Of a stretch of DNA of 57,100 nt, positions 27,298-38,890 are shown in pieces; the stretch's first letter is position 1, and the number at the start of each line of letters is the position of its first letter. Both the position numbers and the translations under genes were made by a program. Where the stretch lies: positions 751,257 through 808,356 of the forward strand of contig NZ_KQ948763.1 in assembly GCF_001514205.1 (NCBI RefSeq), written 5' to 3'. The notes beneath the pieces were generated by a model. The model did not search any database and had not been told where the DNA came from. It saw nothing but the letters and a program-made list of their open reading frames with translations. This stretch comes from Streptomyces griseoruber. Lineage in GTDB: Bacteria; Actinomycetota; Actinomycetes; Streptomycetales; Streptomycetaceae.

Positions 27298-27370
27298 TGT
27301 GGCTAGGTTTAGGGCTCGGTCGTGATCACTGTCAAGTCGGGGAGGGGGGAGGCCGGGGAGGTCGGGAAGG

Positions 27371-27958
27371 GTGGCGATCATTGGTGGGACGCTTAATGCA
27401 TATGATGTGCAGGTGCGTTGCTACTGCATAAGGCCCGCGGGCCACGACGACCTCGACGGTGCCCGTGCCGTCATGCTCGACACCGTCTACCGCGACTTCG
27501 GCACCGGATACGTCCCCCGCTGGCACGGCGACATCGTCGACCCGGCCGCCGCCTACCTCACCCCGGTCCGCCACACCCTGCTGGTGGCGCTGGACGGCGT
27601 CGGCGGCGAGGTCGTGGGCACCGCCGCGCTCGACTCCCGTGGGCCTGCCCATCCGCCGAACCCGCGGCAGGTCGCCGAGCGCTTCCCGTCCGGCGGGACC
27701 GCACAGTTGCGCCGGGTGTACGTGCGTCCCGAGCACCGGCGGCGCGGTCTCGCCCGCCGACTCGTCGCGGAACTCCTCGCCTTCGCCGCCGCCGACGGCG
27801 GATACCGCTCCGTCTATCTGCACACCGACCCGGCCGTCGAGGGAGCCGAGGGCTTCTGGCGGTCGCTGGGCAAGGTCGTGCACGACGAGCGGGAGGACCC
27901 CGACGGCGGCCAGCGGATCATCCACTTCGAGGTCCCCCTGCCCTCCCTCACCCCCTAG
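27371..27958 (+). CDS. GNAT-family N-acetyltransferase
   Basis: About 195 residues with the GNAT acetyl-CoA loop LRRVYVRPEHRRRGLARRLV (Q/R-x-x-G-x-G/A variant RRRGLA) and the following strand-helix YRSVYLHTDPAVEGAEGFW. GTG 27371 has GGGAAG upstream. In-frame GTGs at 27407 and 27413 would remove a non-conserved N-terminus. It is the first gene of a rightward operon with an ABC transporter and an MFS exporter, so it may modify the transported small molecule. Confidence 0.82.
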   Translation: MAIIGGTLNAYDVQVRCYCIRPAGHDDLDGARAVMLDTVYRDFGTGYVPRWHGDIVDPAAAYLTPVRHTLLVALDGVGGEVVGTAALDSRGPAHPPNPRQVAERFPSGGTAQLRRVYVRPEHRRRGLARRLVAELLAFAAADGGYRSVYLHTDPAVEGAEGFWRSLGKVVHDEREDPDGGQRIIHFEVPLPSLTP

Positions 27959-27969
27959 GTCGTCCCCCC

Positions 27970-29478
27970 ATGCACCCGCCTCGCCCTCCCCGCCGCCCGC
28001 GCCTCCTCACCGCGTTCCTCCTCGCCCCGCTGCTCACCGGCTGCTTCGCCGCCACCGGCGACGCCGGAGCGGCAGCCGGCGGCAAGGACGCAGCGCGGCT
28101 GCGCGTCGCCCTCGCCTTCCCGCCCGCCGAGAACCTCTCCCCGTACGGCGCCGACGCCACGATCCTCAGCCGCCTCGGCGTCACCGAGGGCCTGACCGCC
28201 CTCGACGCCAACGGCGCCGCCGTGCCCGCGCTCGCCTCGTCCTGGCGCCGCGAGGACGACCGGACCTGGCGGTTCACCCTGCGCGAGGCCGTCTTCCAGG
28301 ACGGCACGGAGGTCACCCCCGCCGCCGTGGTCACCGCCCTCACCCGCGCCGGCCGCGCCGCGCCCGCCCCGGCCGCCCTGTCCGGCGTCACCCTCACGGC
28401 CCGGGCGCAGGGCGCGACGGGTGTACGGATCACCACGACCGACCCCGACCCCGTCCTGCCGCTGCGGCTGACCAGCCCGTCCCTCGCCGTCCTCGCCCCG
28501 AAGGCGTACGGGGGGAAGGGCGCCGTCGACCCGGTCGGCACCGCCACCGGCCCCTTCACCCTCACCGCGGTCACCGGCACCACCTCCGCCGCCCTCGACC
28601 GCTTCGACGACTACTGGGGCGGCCGCGCCCAGGCCTCCGGCATCGACGCCCGCTTCATCGCCGACGGCACCGCCCGCGCCAACGCCCTGCGCACCGGGCA
28701 GATCGACCTCGCCGAGGCGATACCCGTCTCCCAGGCCGCCGCGCTGGACGCCGGCAGCCGCCGCGAGACCGCCACCACCCGCACCACGAGCCTGCTCCTC
28801 AACACGGAGTCGGGCACCTTCAAGGACGCCGCACTGCGGGCCGCCGCCCGCGCCGCCGTCGACACCGGCGCGCTCGCCGAGGGCGTCTACGAGGGCCACG
28901 CCGACCCCGGCGCCGGCATCTACGGCCCCGCCGTCACCTGGGCCGGGGGCAAGCGGCTCACGCCGACCGGACGCGCGAAGGCGAAGAAGCCCGACGGCGC
29001 CCCGGTCACCCTCGCCACCTACGACAACCGGCCCGAACTCCCGGAAGCCGCCCAGGTGTTGAAGCAGCAGCTGGAGAAGGCGGGATTCACGGTGCAACTG
29101 GAGGTACGGGAGTACTCGCGGCTGGAGAGCGACGCGCTGGCCGGGAAGTTCGACGCGTTCGTCGGCGCCCGCAACAGCCTCCTCGACACCGGCGACCCCG
29201 TCTCGCTGCTCGCCAGTGACTTCACCTGCGACGGCGGCTACAACCTCGCGCTGCTGTGCGACAAGGACGTCGACCGGGCCGTCGAGCGGGCACGGACGGT
29301 CGCCGACACCAGCGAGCGGCAGGACGCCGCCCTGGCCGCCGAGGCCGTGATCCTCGCGACCGACGCCGTCGTCCCCCTGGTCCACCAGCGTGTCGTCACC
29401 GGGGTCGCGGACACCGTCGGCGGGGTGCTCCTCGACCCGTACGAACGCACCCTGGTCGGCACCGGCACCCGGCGCTGA
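27970..29478 (+). CDS. ABC transporter substrate-binding lipoprotein (SBP family 5)
   Basis: A 502-residue extracellular binding protein. The lipoprotein signal LLTAFLLAPLLTGC ends in a lipobox, followed by peptide/nickel-type SBP segments (SPYGADATILSRLGVTEGL, DDRTWRFTLREAVFQDGTEVT, GTATGPFTLTAV, FDDYWGG). This family binds peptides, nickel, opines or metallophores. ATG 27970 lies 11 bp after the GNAT stop. Six bases separate it from the permease. Confidence 0.87.
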   Translation: MHPPRPPRRPRLLTAFLLAPLLTGCFAATGDAGAAAGGKDAARLRVALAFPPAENLSPYGADATILSRLGVTEGLTALDANGAAVPALASSWRREDDRTWRFTLREAVFQDGTEVTPAAVVTALTRAGRAAPAPAALSGVTLTARAQGATGVRITTTDPDPVLPLRLTSPSLAVLAPKAYGGKGAVDPVGTATGPFTLTAVTGTTSAALDRFDDYWGGRAQASGIDARFIADGTARANALRTGQIDLAEAIPVSQAAALDAGSRRETATTRTTSLLLNTESGTFKDAALRAAARAAVDTGALAEGVYEGHADPGAGIYGPAVTWAGGKRLTPTGRAKAKKPDGAPVTLATYDNRPELPEAAQVLKQQLEKAGFTVQLEVREYSRLESDALAGKFDAFVGARNSLLDTGDPVSLLASDFTCDGGYNLALLCDKDVDRAVERARTVADTSERQDAALAAEAVILATDAVVPLVHQRVVTGVADTVGGVLLDPYERTLVGTGTRR

Positions 29479-29483
29479 ACCGC

Positions 29484-31235
29484 ATGGGAAGCAGAGGGGG
29501 AGCGCTGCTGTGGCGCGCCGCACCGGCCGCGGCGCTGGTGTGCGGGATCGGGCTGCTGCCCTGGCTCTCGCACACCGACCCCGCGCTCACCGTCCTCAAG
29601 GCCCGCTCCGCCGACCGCGACCCCGACCCCGAGGCCCTGGCCGCCGTTCGCACCCGACTCGGCCTGGAGGAAGGCCCGTCGGTGCTTCTCGGGCGGTGGC
29701 TCGGCGGGCTGTGGCACGGGGACGCCGGACGGTCCTGGATCTCCGGCACCGAGGTCGCCCCCGCCGTCGGGCAGGCGCTGGGCGCGTCCCTGCTGCTGAT
29801 GGCGGTGTCCCTCGTCGTCGCCTGCTGCACGGCCGCCGCGGTGTGCGCCCGCACGCTCCACCTCGGCGCCCGTCGCCGACTGCACGGGCGGATCCCGGGC
29901 GGCTCGCTCTCCGCCGTGCTCGCCGCGCTGCCCGAGTTCCTCACCGCCTCCGTCCTCGCCACCGTCGTCGGCGTACGGCTCGGCTGGCTGCCCGCCCTCG
30001 GCTGGTACGGGCCGCAGTGGACCGTCCTGCCCGCCCTCGCCCTCGGCCTGCCCGCCGGAGCCGTCCTCGGCCGACTCCTCGACGATCGGTTGCCCGCCGC
30101 CTTCGCCGAACCCTGGGCGTCCGCCGCCACCGCACGCGGCCTGCCCGGCCGGAACATCGCCCGCCAGGCGCTCCGGCGCTGTGTACCCGGACTGCTGCCC
30201 AACCTCGGGCTGTTCGCCGTGGGACTGACCGGAGGCGCGGTCGCCGTGGAACAGATCTTCGACATCCCCGGCCTGGGCCGGACCACCCTCCAGGCCGCAC
30301 TCGCCCAGGACCTCCCCGTCCTCCAGGCCGCCGCCCTCGCGCTCGTCGCGCTCGCCGCCGTCACGACGGCCGCTGCCCGCCTCGCCGTGGGGCGGCTCGT
30401 CGGCACCGCCTTGCGTGACGGAGCGTTGCATACACTCCACCGGCCATTGCACACACTTCACGGTCGGCCGTCTACCGTCCGCAGGATCCTGCCCCTTGCA
30501 TACGGCATCCTGCTGCTCGGCGTCATCGCCGCGGGCTTCCCCCGGGACCCCCTGGCCCTCGACACCACCACCCGCCTCCGACCCCCCTCCACCACCCACC
30601 CCTTCGGCACCGACGCCCTCGGCCGGGACATGCTCGCCCGCGTCGCCCACGGCGCCCTCGACACCCTGCTCCTCGCCCTCGCCGTCAGCGCGCTCGCCCT
30701 GGTCGCCGGGGTACTGCTCGGGCTGCTGCCCCGGCTGTCCGGGCCGCTCGTGGACACCGTCAACGCCGTACCGCCCGTGCTCGCCGCCCTGCTGGTCACC
30801 GCGCTCTGGCGCGGCGGGGGTGCGACGCCCGTGGTCGCGGTGGCCGTCGTGGCGTGGGTGCCGCTCGCCGCGCACACCTCCGCGCTGCTGCGGCAGGAGC
30901 GGGCCACCCTGCATCTGGCCGCGACCCGTGCTCTCGGTGCCGGGCGCTGGTACCTGCTGCGGAGGGGGATCCTGCCCGCCGTGCTGCCGCCGGTGGTCCG
31001 GCACGGCCTGCTGCGGCTGCCCGGGGTCGCTCTCGCGCTGGCTTCGCTCGGCTTTCTCGGGCTGGGCGCCCAACCGCCGTCGCCCGAGTGGGGGTTGCTG
31101 CTCGCCGAGAACCAGCCCTACGCCGAACGCGCTCCCTGGGCCGTGCTCGCCCCCGCCGCCGTCCTCGCCCTGCTGGGCGCCCTCGCGGTCACCGCGACGG
31201 GGCGAGCGGGTGCGCGAGTTGGCGGGGCACGGTGA
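29484..31235 (+). CDS. Fused DppB-DppC-type ABC permease
   Basis: 583 residues carrying two complete permease units in one chain. The first half has the DppB-like periplasmic N-terminus and EAA loop (ASAATARGLPGRN). The second half has the DppC-like FGTDALGRDMLARVAHGA and its own loop (AATRALGAGRWYLLRRGI). Most dipeptide/nickel transporters encode these separately. The junction (about residues 310-335) contains a His-rich direct repeat LHTLHRPLHTLHG. No ATPase gene follows, so ATP-binding subunits must come from elsewhere. The ATG is at 29484, and the stop overlaps the MFS gene. Confidence 0.85.
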   Translation: MGSRGGALLWRAAPAAALVCGIGLLPWLSHTDPALTVLKARSADRDPDPEALAAVRTRLGLEEGPSVLLGRWLGGLWHGDAGRSWISGTEVAPAVGQALGASLLLMAVSLVVACCTAAAVCARTLHLGARRRLHGRIPGGSLSAVLAALPEFLTASVLATVVGVRLGWLPALGWYGPQWTVLPALALGLPAGAVLGRLLDDRLPAAFAEPWASAATARGLPGRNIARQALRRCVPGLLPNLGLFAVGLTGGAVAVEQIFDIPGLGRTTLQAALAQDLPVLQAAALALVALAAVTTAAARLAVGRLVGTALRDGALHTLHRPLHTLHGRPSTVRRILPLAYGILLLGVIAAGFPRDPLALDTTTRLRPPSTTHPFGTDALGRDMLARVAHGALDTLLLALAVSALALVAGVLLGLLPRLSGPLVDTVNAVPPVLAALLVTALWRGGGATPVVAVAVVAWVPLAAHTSALLRQERATLHLAATRALGAGRWYLLRRGILPAVLPPVVRHGLLRLPGVALALASLGFLGLGAQPPSPEWGLLLAENQPYAERAPWAVLAPAAVLALLGALAVTATGRAGARVGGAR

Positions 31236-32485
31236 ACCTCCTTCGGCTCCCCGCGCTCCTCCGGCTGCTCGTCCTCACCCAACTCGCCTTCAACATCGGC
31301 TTCTTCGCGGTGCTGCCGTTCCTGTCCGGGCATCTGGGCGGGGCCGTCGGCATGGCGGGATGGCTCGTGGGGTTCGTGCTGGGCCTGCGGACCTTCAGCC
31401 AGCAGGGGCTGTTCGTGGTCGGCGGTGCCCTGGCCGACCGGTACGGGGTGCGGCCCGTCGTCCTGGCCGGCTGTGCGCTGCGGATCGCCGGGTTCGTCTG
31501 GCTCGGGTACGCCGAGCGGGCCTGGACGGTGACCGGCGCGGTGCTGCTCGTCGGGTTCGCCGCGGCCCTCTTCTCCCCGGCGGTCGAGTCGGAGGTGGCC
31601 CGGCAGGCCGTCGCGCACGAGGAGGCGGGCGGCGGTCCGCGGACCCGGGTGCTGGCCCTGTTCACGGTCGCCGGACAGGCCGGGGCGTTCGTCGGACCGC
31701 TGCTCGGCGCGCTGCTGCTGTCGGTCGACTTCCGGACCGTGTGCCTCGCCGGCGCCGGGGTCTTCGTCCTCGTGCTGCTCGCCCACGCCCGGCTGCTGCC
31801 GCGGCGCCTTCCCGGCCGGGAGCGGGTCCAAGTCCGTGGAGGGATGGGACCGTTGCTGCGCAACCGCCGCTTCCTCGCCCTGTGCTGTGCCTACGGCGCC
31901 TACCTCCTCGCCTACAACCAGCTGTACCTCGCCCTGCCCGCCGAGGTGGAGCGCGCGGCGGGTTCGCAGGCGCCGCTGGCCTGGCTGTTCGCGCTGTCGT
32001 CGCTGCTGGTGGTGACCGCCCAACTGCCCCTCACCCGGTGGGCGGGTGAGCGGATCGGCGCACACCGTTGCACGGCGGCCGGGCTGGCGCTGATCGCCGC
32101 CGGGTTCGCGGTGGTGGCAGCGGCGCTGCCCGCCGGGCGGACCGGGACGGCGGGGCTGCTGCCCGCCGCGGGGTTCGTCGTGCTGCTCACCCTCGGCCAG
32201 ATGCTCATCGCGCCCGCCGTCCGCGCCTGGGTCCCCGACCTCGCGGAGAGAGGCCGACTCGGCCTCTACACCGGGGCGTTGTCCTCGGTCTCCGGTCTGA
32301 TCGTGCTGCTCGGCAGCGCGGCCACCGGCACCCTCCTCGACACCGGGCTCCCGCCGGCCGTGCCCTGGCTGCTGCTCGCCGCGGTACCGGCCGCCGCGAT
32401 CGCCCTGCTGCCCGGCCGGGGCCGCGCCCACCGTCGTGGCGACGTCGCCGACAGGGCCGTACAACCGGACACGACACGGCCGTAG
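31232..32485 (+). CDS. MFS transporter, possible metallophore exporter
   Basis: A 417-residue 12-helix MFS protein ([20 protein letters not shown] is the inter-helix 2-3 motif). The GTG start overlaps the permease stop (GTGA). MFS exporters beside peptide/nickel-type ABC importers occur in staphylopine-like (CntE) metallophore systems. The order SBP-permease-MFS fits, but no synthase genes are nearby. A drug-efflux role remains possible. Confidence 0.8.
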   Translation: MNLLRLPALLRLLVLTQLAFNIGFFAVLPFLSGHLGGAVGMAGWLVGFVLGLRTFSQQGLFVVGGALADRYGVRPVVLAGCALRIAGFVWLGYAERAWTVTGAVLLVGFAAALFSPAVESEVARQAVAHEEAGGGPRTRVLALFTVAGQAGAFVGPLLGALLLSVDFRTVCLAGAGVFVLVLLAHARLLPRRLPGRERVQVRGGMGPLLRNRRFLALCCAYGAYLLAYNQLYLALPAEVERAAGSQAPLAWLFALSSLLVVTAQLPLTRWAGERIGAHRCTAAGLALIAAGFAVVAAALPAGRTGTAGLLPAAGFVVLLTLGQMLIAPAVRAWVPDLAERGRLGLYTGALSSVSGLIVLLGSAATGTLLDTGLPPAVPWLLLAAVPAAAIALLPGRGRAHRRGDVADRAVQPDTTRP

Positions 32486-32506
32486 CCCCAGGCAAGGCCC
32501 TTACGG

Positions 32507-32548
32507 AAGAGGCCGTACGGAAGAGGCCCTACGGAAGAGGCCATACGG
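32507..32548. repeat. 14-bp tandem repeat AAGAGGCCNTACGG
   Basis: Three clean units plus a degenerate one on each side, in the 142-bp gap between convergent genes, immediately before the terminator. Confidence 0.88.
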
Positions 32549-32583
32549 AAGGGCCCGGACCGTCCGTGACGGTGCGGGCCCTT
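32549..32583. terminator. Bidirectional terminator
   Basis: AAGGGCCCG-g-ACCGTC pairs with GACGGT-g-CGGGCCCTT around CGT, a 15-bp nearly perfect stem, followed by TCCC. It serves the convergent MFS and phosphatidyltransferase genes. Confidence 0.82.
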
Positions 32584-32627
32584 TCCCGTGGGGGGGCGAC
32601 GGTGGGGGGCGTGAACCCCTGGGCGGT

Positions 32628-33386
32628 CTAGGCGAGTTCCAGCACCCGCTGCTCCGCCGGACGTGCCGTGCGGATCCGGGAGGTGCGGTACAGCCACAGC
32701 ACGTCGCGGCCGAAGGACCACAGCAGGGTGCCGAGGGCCAGCAGCATGACGGCGACGTTGCCGGCGTGGGGGAGGAGGTCGGCGCCCGCGACCAGCAGGC
32801 AGATGCCCTGGAGGGCGGCGACGGTCTTGCGGGCCATGCTCGGCGGGAGCGGGGCGTTGAGCCAGGGCGCGACGCGGGCGGCGGCGACGAAGACGTAGCG
32901 CATGGCGCCGACCAGCAGCACCCACGGACCGAGCGCCATGGAGACGTACACGCTCAGGACGAGGATGAGGAACGCGTCGACCTCCATGTCGAAGCGCGCG
33001 CCCAGCGCGGTGGAGGTGCCGGTGCGGCGGGCGACCTTGCCGTCGACGCCGTCGAGGATCAGGGCCACGGCGGTGAGGCCGACCAGCAGGGTCACCGGCG
33101 GGGTGGACTCGAAGGAGTCGGCGACCAGGGCGGTCACCCCGCCGACGAGGGTGGCGCGGCCCAGGGTGACCCGGTTGGCGGGGCCGAAGGAGCGCAGCCG
33201 CGAGCGGTGCAGTGCCCGGGAGAGGACGGCCCAGGTGGCGACGGCGAAGACGAGGCCGGTGACCCAGCCCGCCGGCCCCATGCCGATCGCCGAGCCGAGC
33301 AGGGCCAGCAACAGGATCTGAACGCCCGCTCCCACAGCGGTCTCCTGCTGGACCAGCCTTGCGTCGTAAGTGTTGTTCAGGGCCAC
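32628..33386 (-). CDS. CDP-alcohol phosphatidyltransferase family protein
   Basis: A 252-residue membrane enzyme with the complete family signature D112-G-V-D115-G-K-V-A-R120 ... G129-x3-D133-x3-D137 (DG-x2-G-x2-AR-x8-G-x3-D-x3-D type). Five or six hydrophobic helices surround it. Such enzymes join a CDP-activated lipid or alcohol to a hydroxyl acceptor. GTG 33386 follows CGGAGGAAT. It diverges from the zinc-type dehydrogenase gene of the GTP-derived cluster, 108 bp away, and may be its lipid-anchoring step. Confidence 0.87.
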   Translation of the reverse strand: MALNNTYDARLVQQETAVGAGVQILLLALLGSAIGMGPAGWVTGLVFAVATWAVLSRALHRSRLRSFGPANRVTLGRATLVGGVTALVADSFESTPPVTLLVGLTAVALILDGVDGKVARRTGTSTALGARFDMEVDAFLILVLSVYVSMALGPWVLLVGAMRYVFVAAARVAPWLNAPLPPSMARKTVAALQGICLLVAGADLLPHAGNVAVMLLALGTLLWSFGRDVLWLYRTSRIRTARPAEQRVLELA

Positions 33387-33494
33387 CGCACATTCCTCCG
33401 GCCAGGTGACAGAGATGATCAGTGCCGCGTACTGTGCGCGACCTGTGCACACCTCGGTACGTGCACCAGTCGCAGATCGTTCAGGAGGATGCCG

Positions 33495-34487
33495 ATGAAC
33501 CGCAGCGGACGCGCGTTCTGGATCGACGCCCCGGGCCGGGGCGGGATACGGGACGTCGCCCTGCCGGAGCCGGCCGAGGGCGAGGTCGTCGTCCGTGCGC
33601 TGTATTCCGGGGTCAGCCGCGGCACGGAGACCCTCGTCTTCCGCGGACAGGTGCCCGAGAGCCAGCACGCGGTCATGCGGGCGCCGTTCCAGGAGGGCGA
33701 CTTCCCGGCGCCCGTGAAGTACGGCTACCTCAACGTCGGCGTGGTGGAGGAGGGGCCCGCGCGGCTCGTCGGGCGGACCGTGTTCTGTCTGTATCCGCAT
33801 CAGACGCGGTACGTCGTCCCCGCGACGGCCGTCACCGTCGTACCGGACTCCGTGCCCGCGGGGCGGGCCGTGCTGGCCGGCACCGTCGAGACCGCCGTCA
33901 ACGCGCTGTGGGACGCGAAGCCCCTGGTCGGGGACCGGATCGCGGTGGTCGGCGGCGGCATGGTCGGCTGCTCGGTCGCCGCGCTGCTGGCCAGCTTCCC
34001 GGGCGTGCGCGTCCAGTTGGTGGACGCCGACCCGGCGCGCGCGAAGACCGCCGAGGCGCTCGGCGTCGGCTTCGCGCTGCCCGAGGACGCGCTCGGCGGC
34101 TGCGACCTGGTCGTGCACGCCAGCGCCACCGAACAGGGCCTGACCCGGTCACTGGAGCTGCTCCGCGCCGAGGGCACCGTCCTCGAACTGAGCTGGTACG
34201 GCGACCGCAGGGTGGCGCTGCCGCTCGGCGAGGCCTTCCACTCGCGCCGGCTGGTCATCCGCAGCAGCCAGGTCGGCACCGTCTCCCCGGCCCGCGCCGA
34301 CCGCAGCTACGCCGACCGGCTCGCGCTCGCCCTCGACCTGCTGGCCGATCCGGCACTCGACGCGCTCGTCACGGGGGAAAGCGCGTTCGAGGAGTTGCCG
34401 GAGGTCATGCCGGGGCTGGCCTCGGGCGAGATCCCCGCACTCTGTCACCGTGTCAGGTACGCGTCGGAGTCCGGCAAGAGCGCCTGA
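33495..34487 (+). CDS. MDR-type dehydrogenase without catalytic zinc ligands (BchC-like)
   Basis: A 330-residue medium-chain dehydrogenase. The nucleotide-binding [15 protein letters not shown]ossmann motif is intact. The N-terminal catalytic segment reads [14 protein letters not shown] where zinc alcohol dehydrogenases have SGICGTD, and no GHE motif is visible. It therefore resembles BchC-type reductases and probably lacks catalytic zinc. Two ATGs compete; 33495 is spaced correctly from AGGAGG (33483-33488). It is the first gene of the rightward cluster. Confidence 0.8.
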   Translation: MNRSGRAFWIDAPGRGGIRDVALPEPAEGEVVVRALYSGVSRGTETLVFRGQVPESQHAVMRAPFQEGDFPAPVKYGYLNVGVVEEGPARLVGRTVFCLYPHQTRYVVPATAVTVVPDSVPAGRAVLAGTVETAVNALWDAKPLVGDRIAVVGGGMVGCSVAALLASFPGVRVQLVDADPARAKTAEALGVGFALPEDALGGCDLVVHASATEQGLTRSLELLRAEGTVLELSWYGDRRVALPLGEAFHSRRLVIRSSQVGTVSPARADRSYADRLALALDLLADPALDALVTGESAFEELPEVMPGLASGEIPALCHRVRYASESGKSA

Positions 34488-34492
34488 CCTGA

Positions 34493-36203
<1,711 letters not shown>

Positions 36204-36207
<4 letters not shown>

Positions 36208-37301
36208 GGAAGACGACGGCGACCCCGGCGGACATGGCGGCGCGGCGCGTGGGAGCCATCCCCACCCAGCCGGGCCCGAAGGAGGCCCCCACCATGACGG
36301 ACATCGTGACCGACACCGTGACCGACACCTTGACCGACGCCGTGACCGACGTCCCGGCCGTGGACCACGACGCCGCGGCCGACCCCGACGCGGTGATAGC
36401 GGGCGCGGGCCCCGTCACCCGCCCCGGCGAGCGGCCCACCGTACGGCTGCGGGAGGCCGGTCCCGAGGACCAGCCCCGGTACGCGCCCGAGTGGCTCCAG
36501 CTGCGCGAGCCCGCGGACGCGGCGGCGCGGGCCGTGGACCTGCTGGACCCGCTGCGGATCCGGCTCGCGAACCTGCCGAACGGGCGCAGCGGCGGCCTCG
36601 CCGTGCACGACCTGGGCTGCGGCACCGGCTCGATGGGCCGCTGGCTCGCGCCCCGCCTGGACGGCGGCCAGCACTGGATCCTGCACGACCGCGACCCCTA
36701 CCTGCTGCACTTCGCGGCCGTCGCCTCGCCGCGCGCGGCCGCCGACGGCAGCCGGGTCACCGTCGAGACCCGGCGCGGCGATGTCGCCCGGCTCACCCCG
36801 GACGCCCTGACCGGCGCCTCCCTCGTCACCGCCTCCGCCCTCCTCGACGTCCTCACCCGCGAGGAGGTCGAGACGCTCGCCGCGGCCTGCGCGGGCGCCG
36901 GCTGCCCGGCGCTGCTGACGCTGTCCGTCGCCGGCCGGGTCGAGTTCTCCGCGCCGGACCCGCTGGACGAGGAGCTCGCCGCCGCCTTCAACGACCACCA
37001 GCGGCGCGGCGGCCTCCTCGGCCCCGACGCGGTGGGCGTCGCCTGCGAGGCGTTCGCCGACCACGGCGCCACCGTCAAGGTCCACCCGAGCCCCTGGCGG
37101 CTCGGCCCCGAGCACGCCGCGCTCACCGCCCAGTGGCTGCGCGGCTGGGTCGGCGCGGCCGTCGAGCAGCGCCCCGACCTCGCCGAACGCGCCGAGGGCT
37201 ATCTCGCGGCCCGCGTCACGGCCTGCCAGGCGGGCGAGCTCAGGGTCACCGTCCACCACAGCGACCTGCTCGCCCTGGCCCGGCCGACGGGGCGCGTCTG
37301 A
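36204..37301 (+). CDS. Class I SAM-dependent methyltransferase
   Basis: About 365 residues. The SAM-binding motif I HDLGCGTGSMGRWLAPRL is followed by acidic HDRDPYLL and TASALLDVLTREEVE. The ATG at 36204 overlaps the upstream stop. The ATG at 36294 is preceded by AAGGAGG and would skip a 30-residue basic start. Repeated VTD codons (TVTDTLTDAVTDV) follow that second start. The substrate is probably the product of the cluster. Confidence 0.85.
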
Positions 37302-38890
37302 TGAGCGCCGAGACGGTGAGCGCGCGGGCCGAGACGGCCGCGCCCGCGGTGTGGGGCGAGGGCACCCTGGCCGTACGGCGGCCGCCCCGCGCCCCGTCGG
37401 TGGCGCGCACCGGGCCCGCCGTGTCCGAGGCCCGTATCGGTGTCATCGTGACCGAGCCGCACCGCACGCCGTCCCCCTTGCGCAGGGTGTTCGCCTCGCG
37501 CGCCCTGCGCACCCACTTCGGGACGGTCGCCGGCGTCCTCATCCTCACGGTGCTGCTGTGGCGGATGGGAACGGGCGTGTTCCTGGACGGGCTGCGCCGG
37601 ATCGACGTGCCGACCGTGCTGGTCGCGCTCGGCATCGGCGCCGTCACCACCGTGTTCAGCGCCTGGCGGTGGGCGCTGGTGGCCCGCGGGCTGCGGATCC
37701 GGCTGCCGTTCGGCGCGGCGGTCGCCGACTACTACCGGGCGCTGTTCCTGAACGCGGCCCTGCCCGGCGGCATCCTCGGCGACGTGCACCGCGCCGTGCG
37801 GCACGGGCAGAGCGCCGGTGACGTCGGGCGCGGTGTACGGGCGGTCGTGCTGGAGCGCACGGCGGGACAGCTCGCGCTGGCCGGCGCAGGCGTAACGGTC
37901 CTGCTGGTGCTGCCGTCCCCGGTCATGGGTGAGCTGCGCAGCCTCGCCCCGCTGGTCCTGCTGGCCGCGGCGGGGGCGCTCGCCGTCGTCCTCGCGCTGC
38001 GTATGAACTCCTCCCGGCCGCGCCCGGCCGGACGCCTGGGCAAGGCGCTGGCCGAGGCGCGCGAGGGGCTGCTGTCCCGGCGCAACGGGCCCGGGGTGGC
38101 CGTGTCGTCGGTGGTCGTGCTCGGCGGGTACGTCGCGATGTTCGTCGTGGCCGCCCGGGTGGTCGGCTCCGGCGCCTCCGTCCTCAGCCTGCTGCCGATC
38201 GCGATGCTCGCCCTGCTCGCCATGGCCGTGCCGCTGAACGTCGGCGGCTGGGGCCCCCGCGAGGGCGTCACCGCCTGGGCGTTCGGCGCGGCCGGCCTCG
38301 GTGCGAGCACCGGCCTGTCGGTGGCGGTGGTGTACGGCGTGCTGAGCTTCGTGGCCGCGCTGCCGGGGGCCGTCGTCCTCGTGGTGCGCTGGTACGCCGC
38401 CGTACGCGCCGACGCGACGAAGACGGCGTCGACGAAGACGGCGGCGGCGACCGTGACGGCGACGACCGCGACGGCGGCGACCGTGACGGCGACGACCGCG
38501 ACGGCGACGACCGCGACGGCGGCGACCGTGACGGCCACGACCGCGACGACGGCGCGGGGGGACGAGACGGCCGGGGTGAGCGAGGCGAGCGGGGCCGCCG
38601 AGGCGAGCGCGTCGGCTGGGGCGGCCGAGGCGCCCGGGGCGGTCACGACGGATCAGACCGGTGAGGCCGGTGAGGCCGGTGTGACTGCCGGGCCCGCGTC
38701 CCAGGTGGCCTACAGCGGCCCGGTGTCCCCGGTGCTCCCGGAGTCCGCCGCGTTCTCCGGGCCCGACGGCTTCTCCGAAGTCAGCAGTGAGAAATACGCG
38801 CCGAAGGAATCCGCCAGGCTCGCCAGGAGTTCCTTCCCCTTTTCCGCGGACCCCAGGGAAGGACGGCCGATGACGCCCGAATCGGTATAG
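37301..38890 (+). CDS. LPG-synthase-TM (UPF0104) membrane protein, possible flippase
   Basis: 529 residues. The N-terminal ~50 residues are cytoplasmic, followed by six to eight membrane helices of the lysylphosphatidylglycerol-synthase transmembrane (UPF0104) family (GTVAGVLILTVLLWRMG; NAALPGGILGDVHRAVR; MAVPLNVGGWGPREGVTAWA). This family moves or flips lipid-linked compounds. After about residue 370 the chain becomes an Ala/Thr/Val repeat tail and then a disordered stretch. The last 181 bp overlap the creatininase gene on the other strand, an unusual coding-on-coding overlap. The true stop could be earlier in function but is not visible. Confidence 0.8.
   Translation: MSAETVSARAETAAPAVWGEGTLAVRRPPRAPSVARTGPAVSEARIGVIVTEPHRTPSPLRRVFASRALRTHFGTVAGVLILTVLLWRMGTGVFLDGLRRIDVPTVLVALGIGAVTTVFSAWRWALVARGLRIRLPFGAAVADYYRALFLNAALPGGILGDVHRAVRHGQSAGDVGRGVRAVVLERTAGQLALAGAGVTVLLVLPSPVMGELRSLAPLVLLAAAGALAVVLALRMNSSRPRPAGRLGKALAEAREGLLSRRNGPGVAVSSVVVLGGYVAMFVVAARVVGSGASVLSLLPIAMLALLAMAVPLNVGGWGPREGVTAWAFGAAGLGASTGLSVAVVYGVLSFVAALPGAVVLVVRWYAAVRADATKTASTKTAAATVTATTATAATVTATTATATTATAATVTATTATTARGDETAGVSEASGAAEASASAGAAEAPGAVTTDQTGEAGEAGVTAGPASQVAYSGPVSPVLPESAAFSGPDGFSEVSSEKYAPKESARLARSSFPFSADPREGRPMTPESV
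38446..38556 (+). repeat. In-gene GC-rich tandem repeat (Ala/Thr/Val)
   Basis: A roughly 30-bp unit GCGACCGTGACGGCGACGAC plus GCGACGGCG recurs three times with shortened forms between, encoding ATVTATTATA-like units in the flippase tail. Confidence 0.85.
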
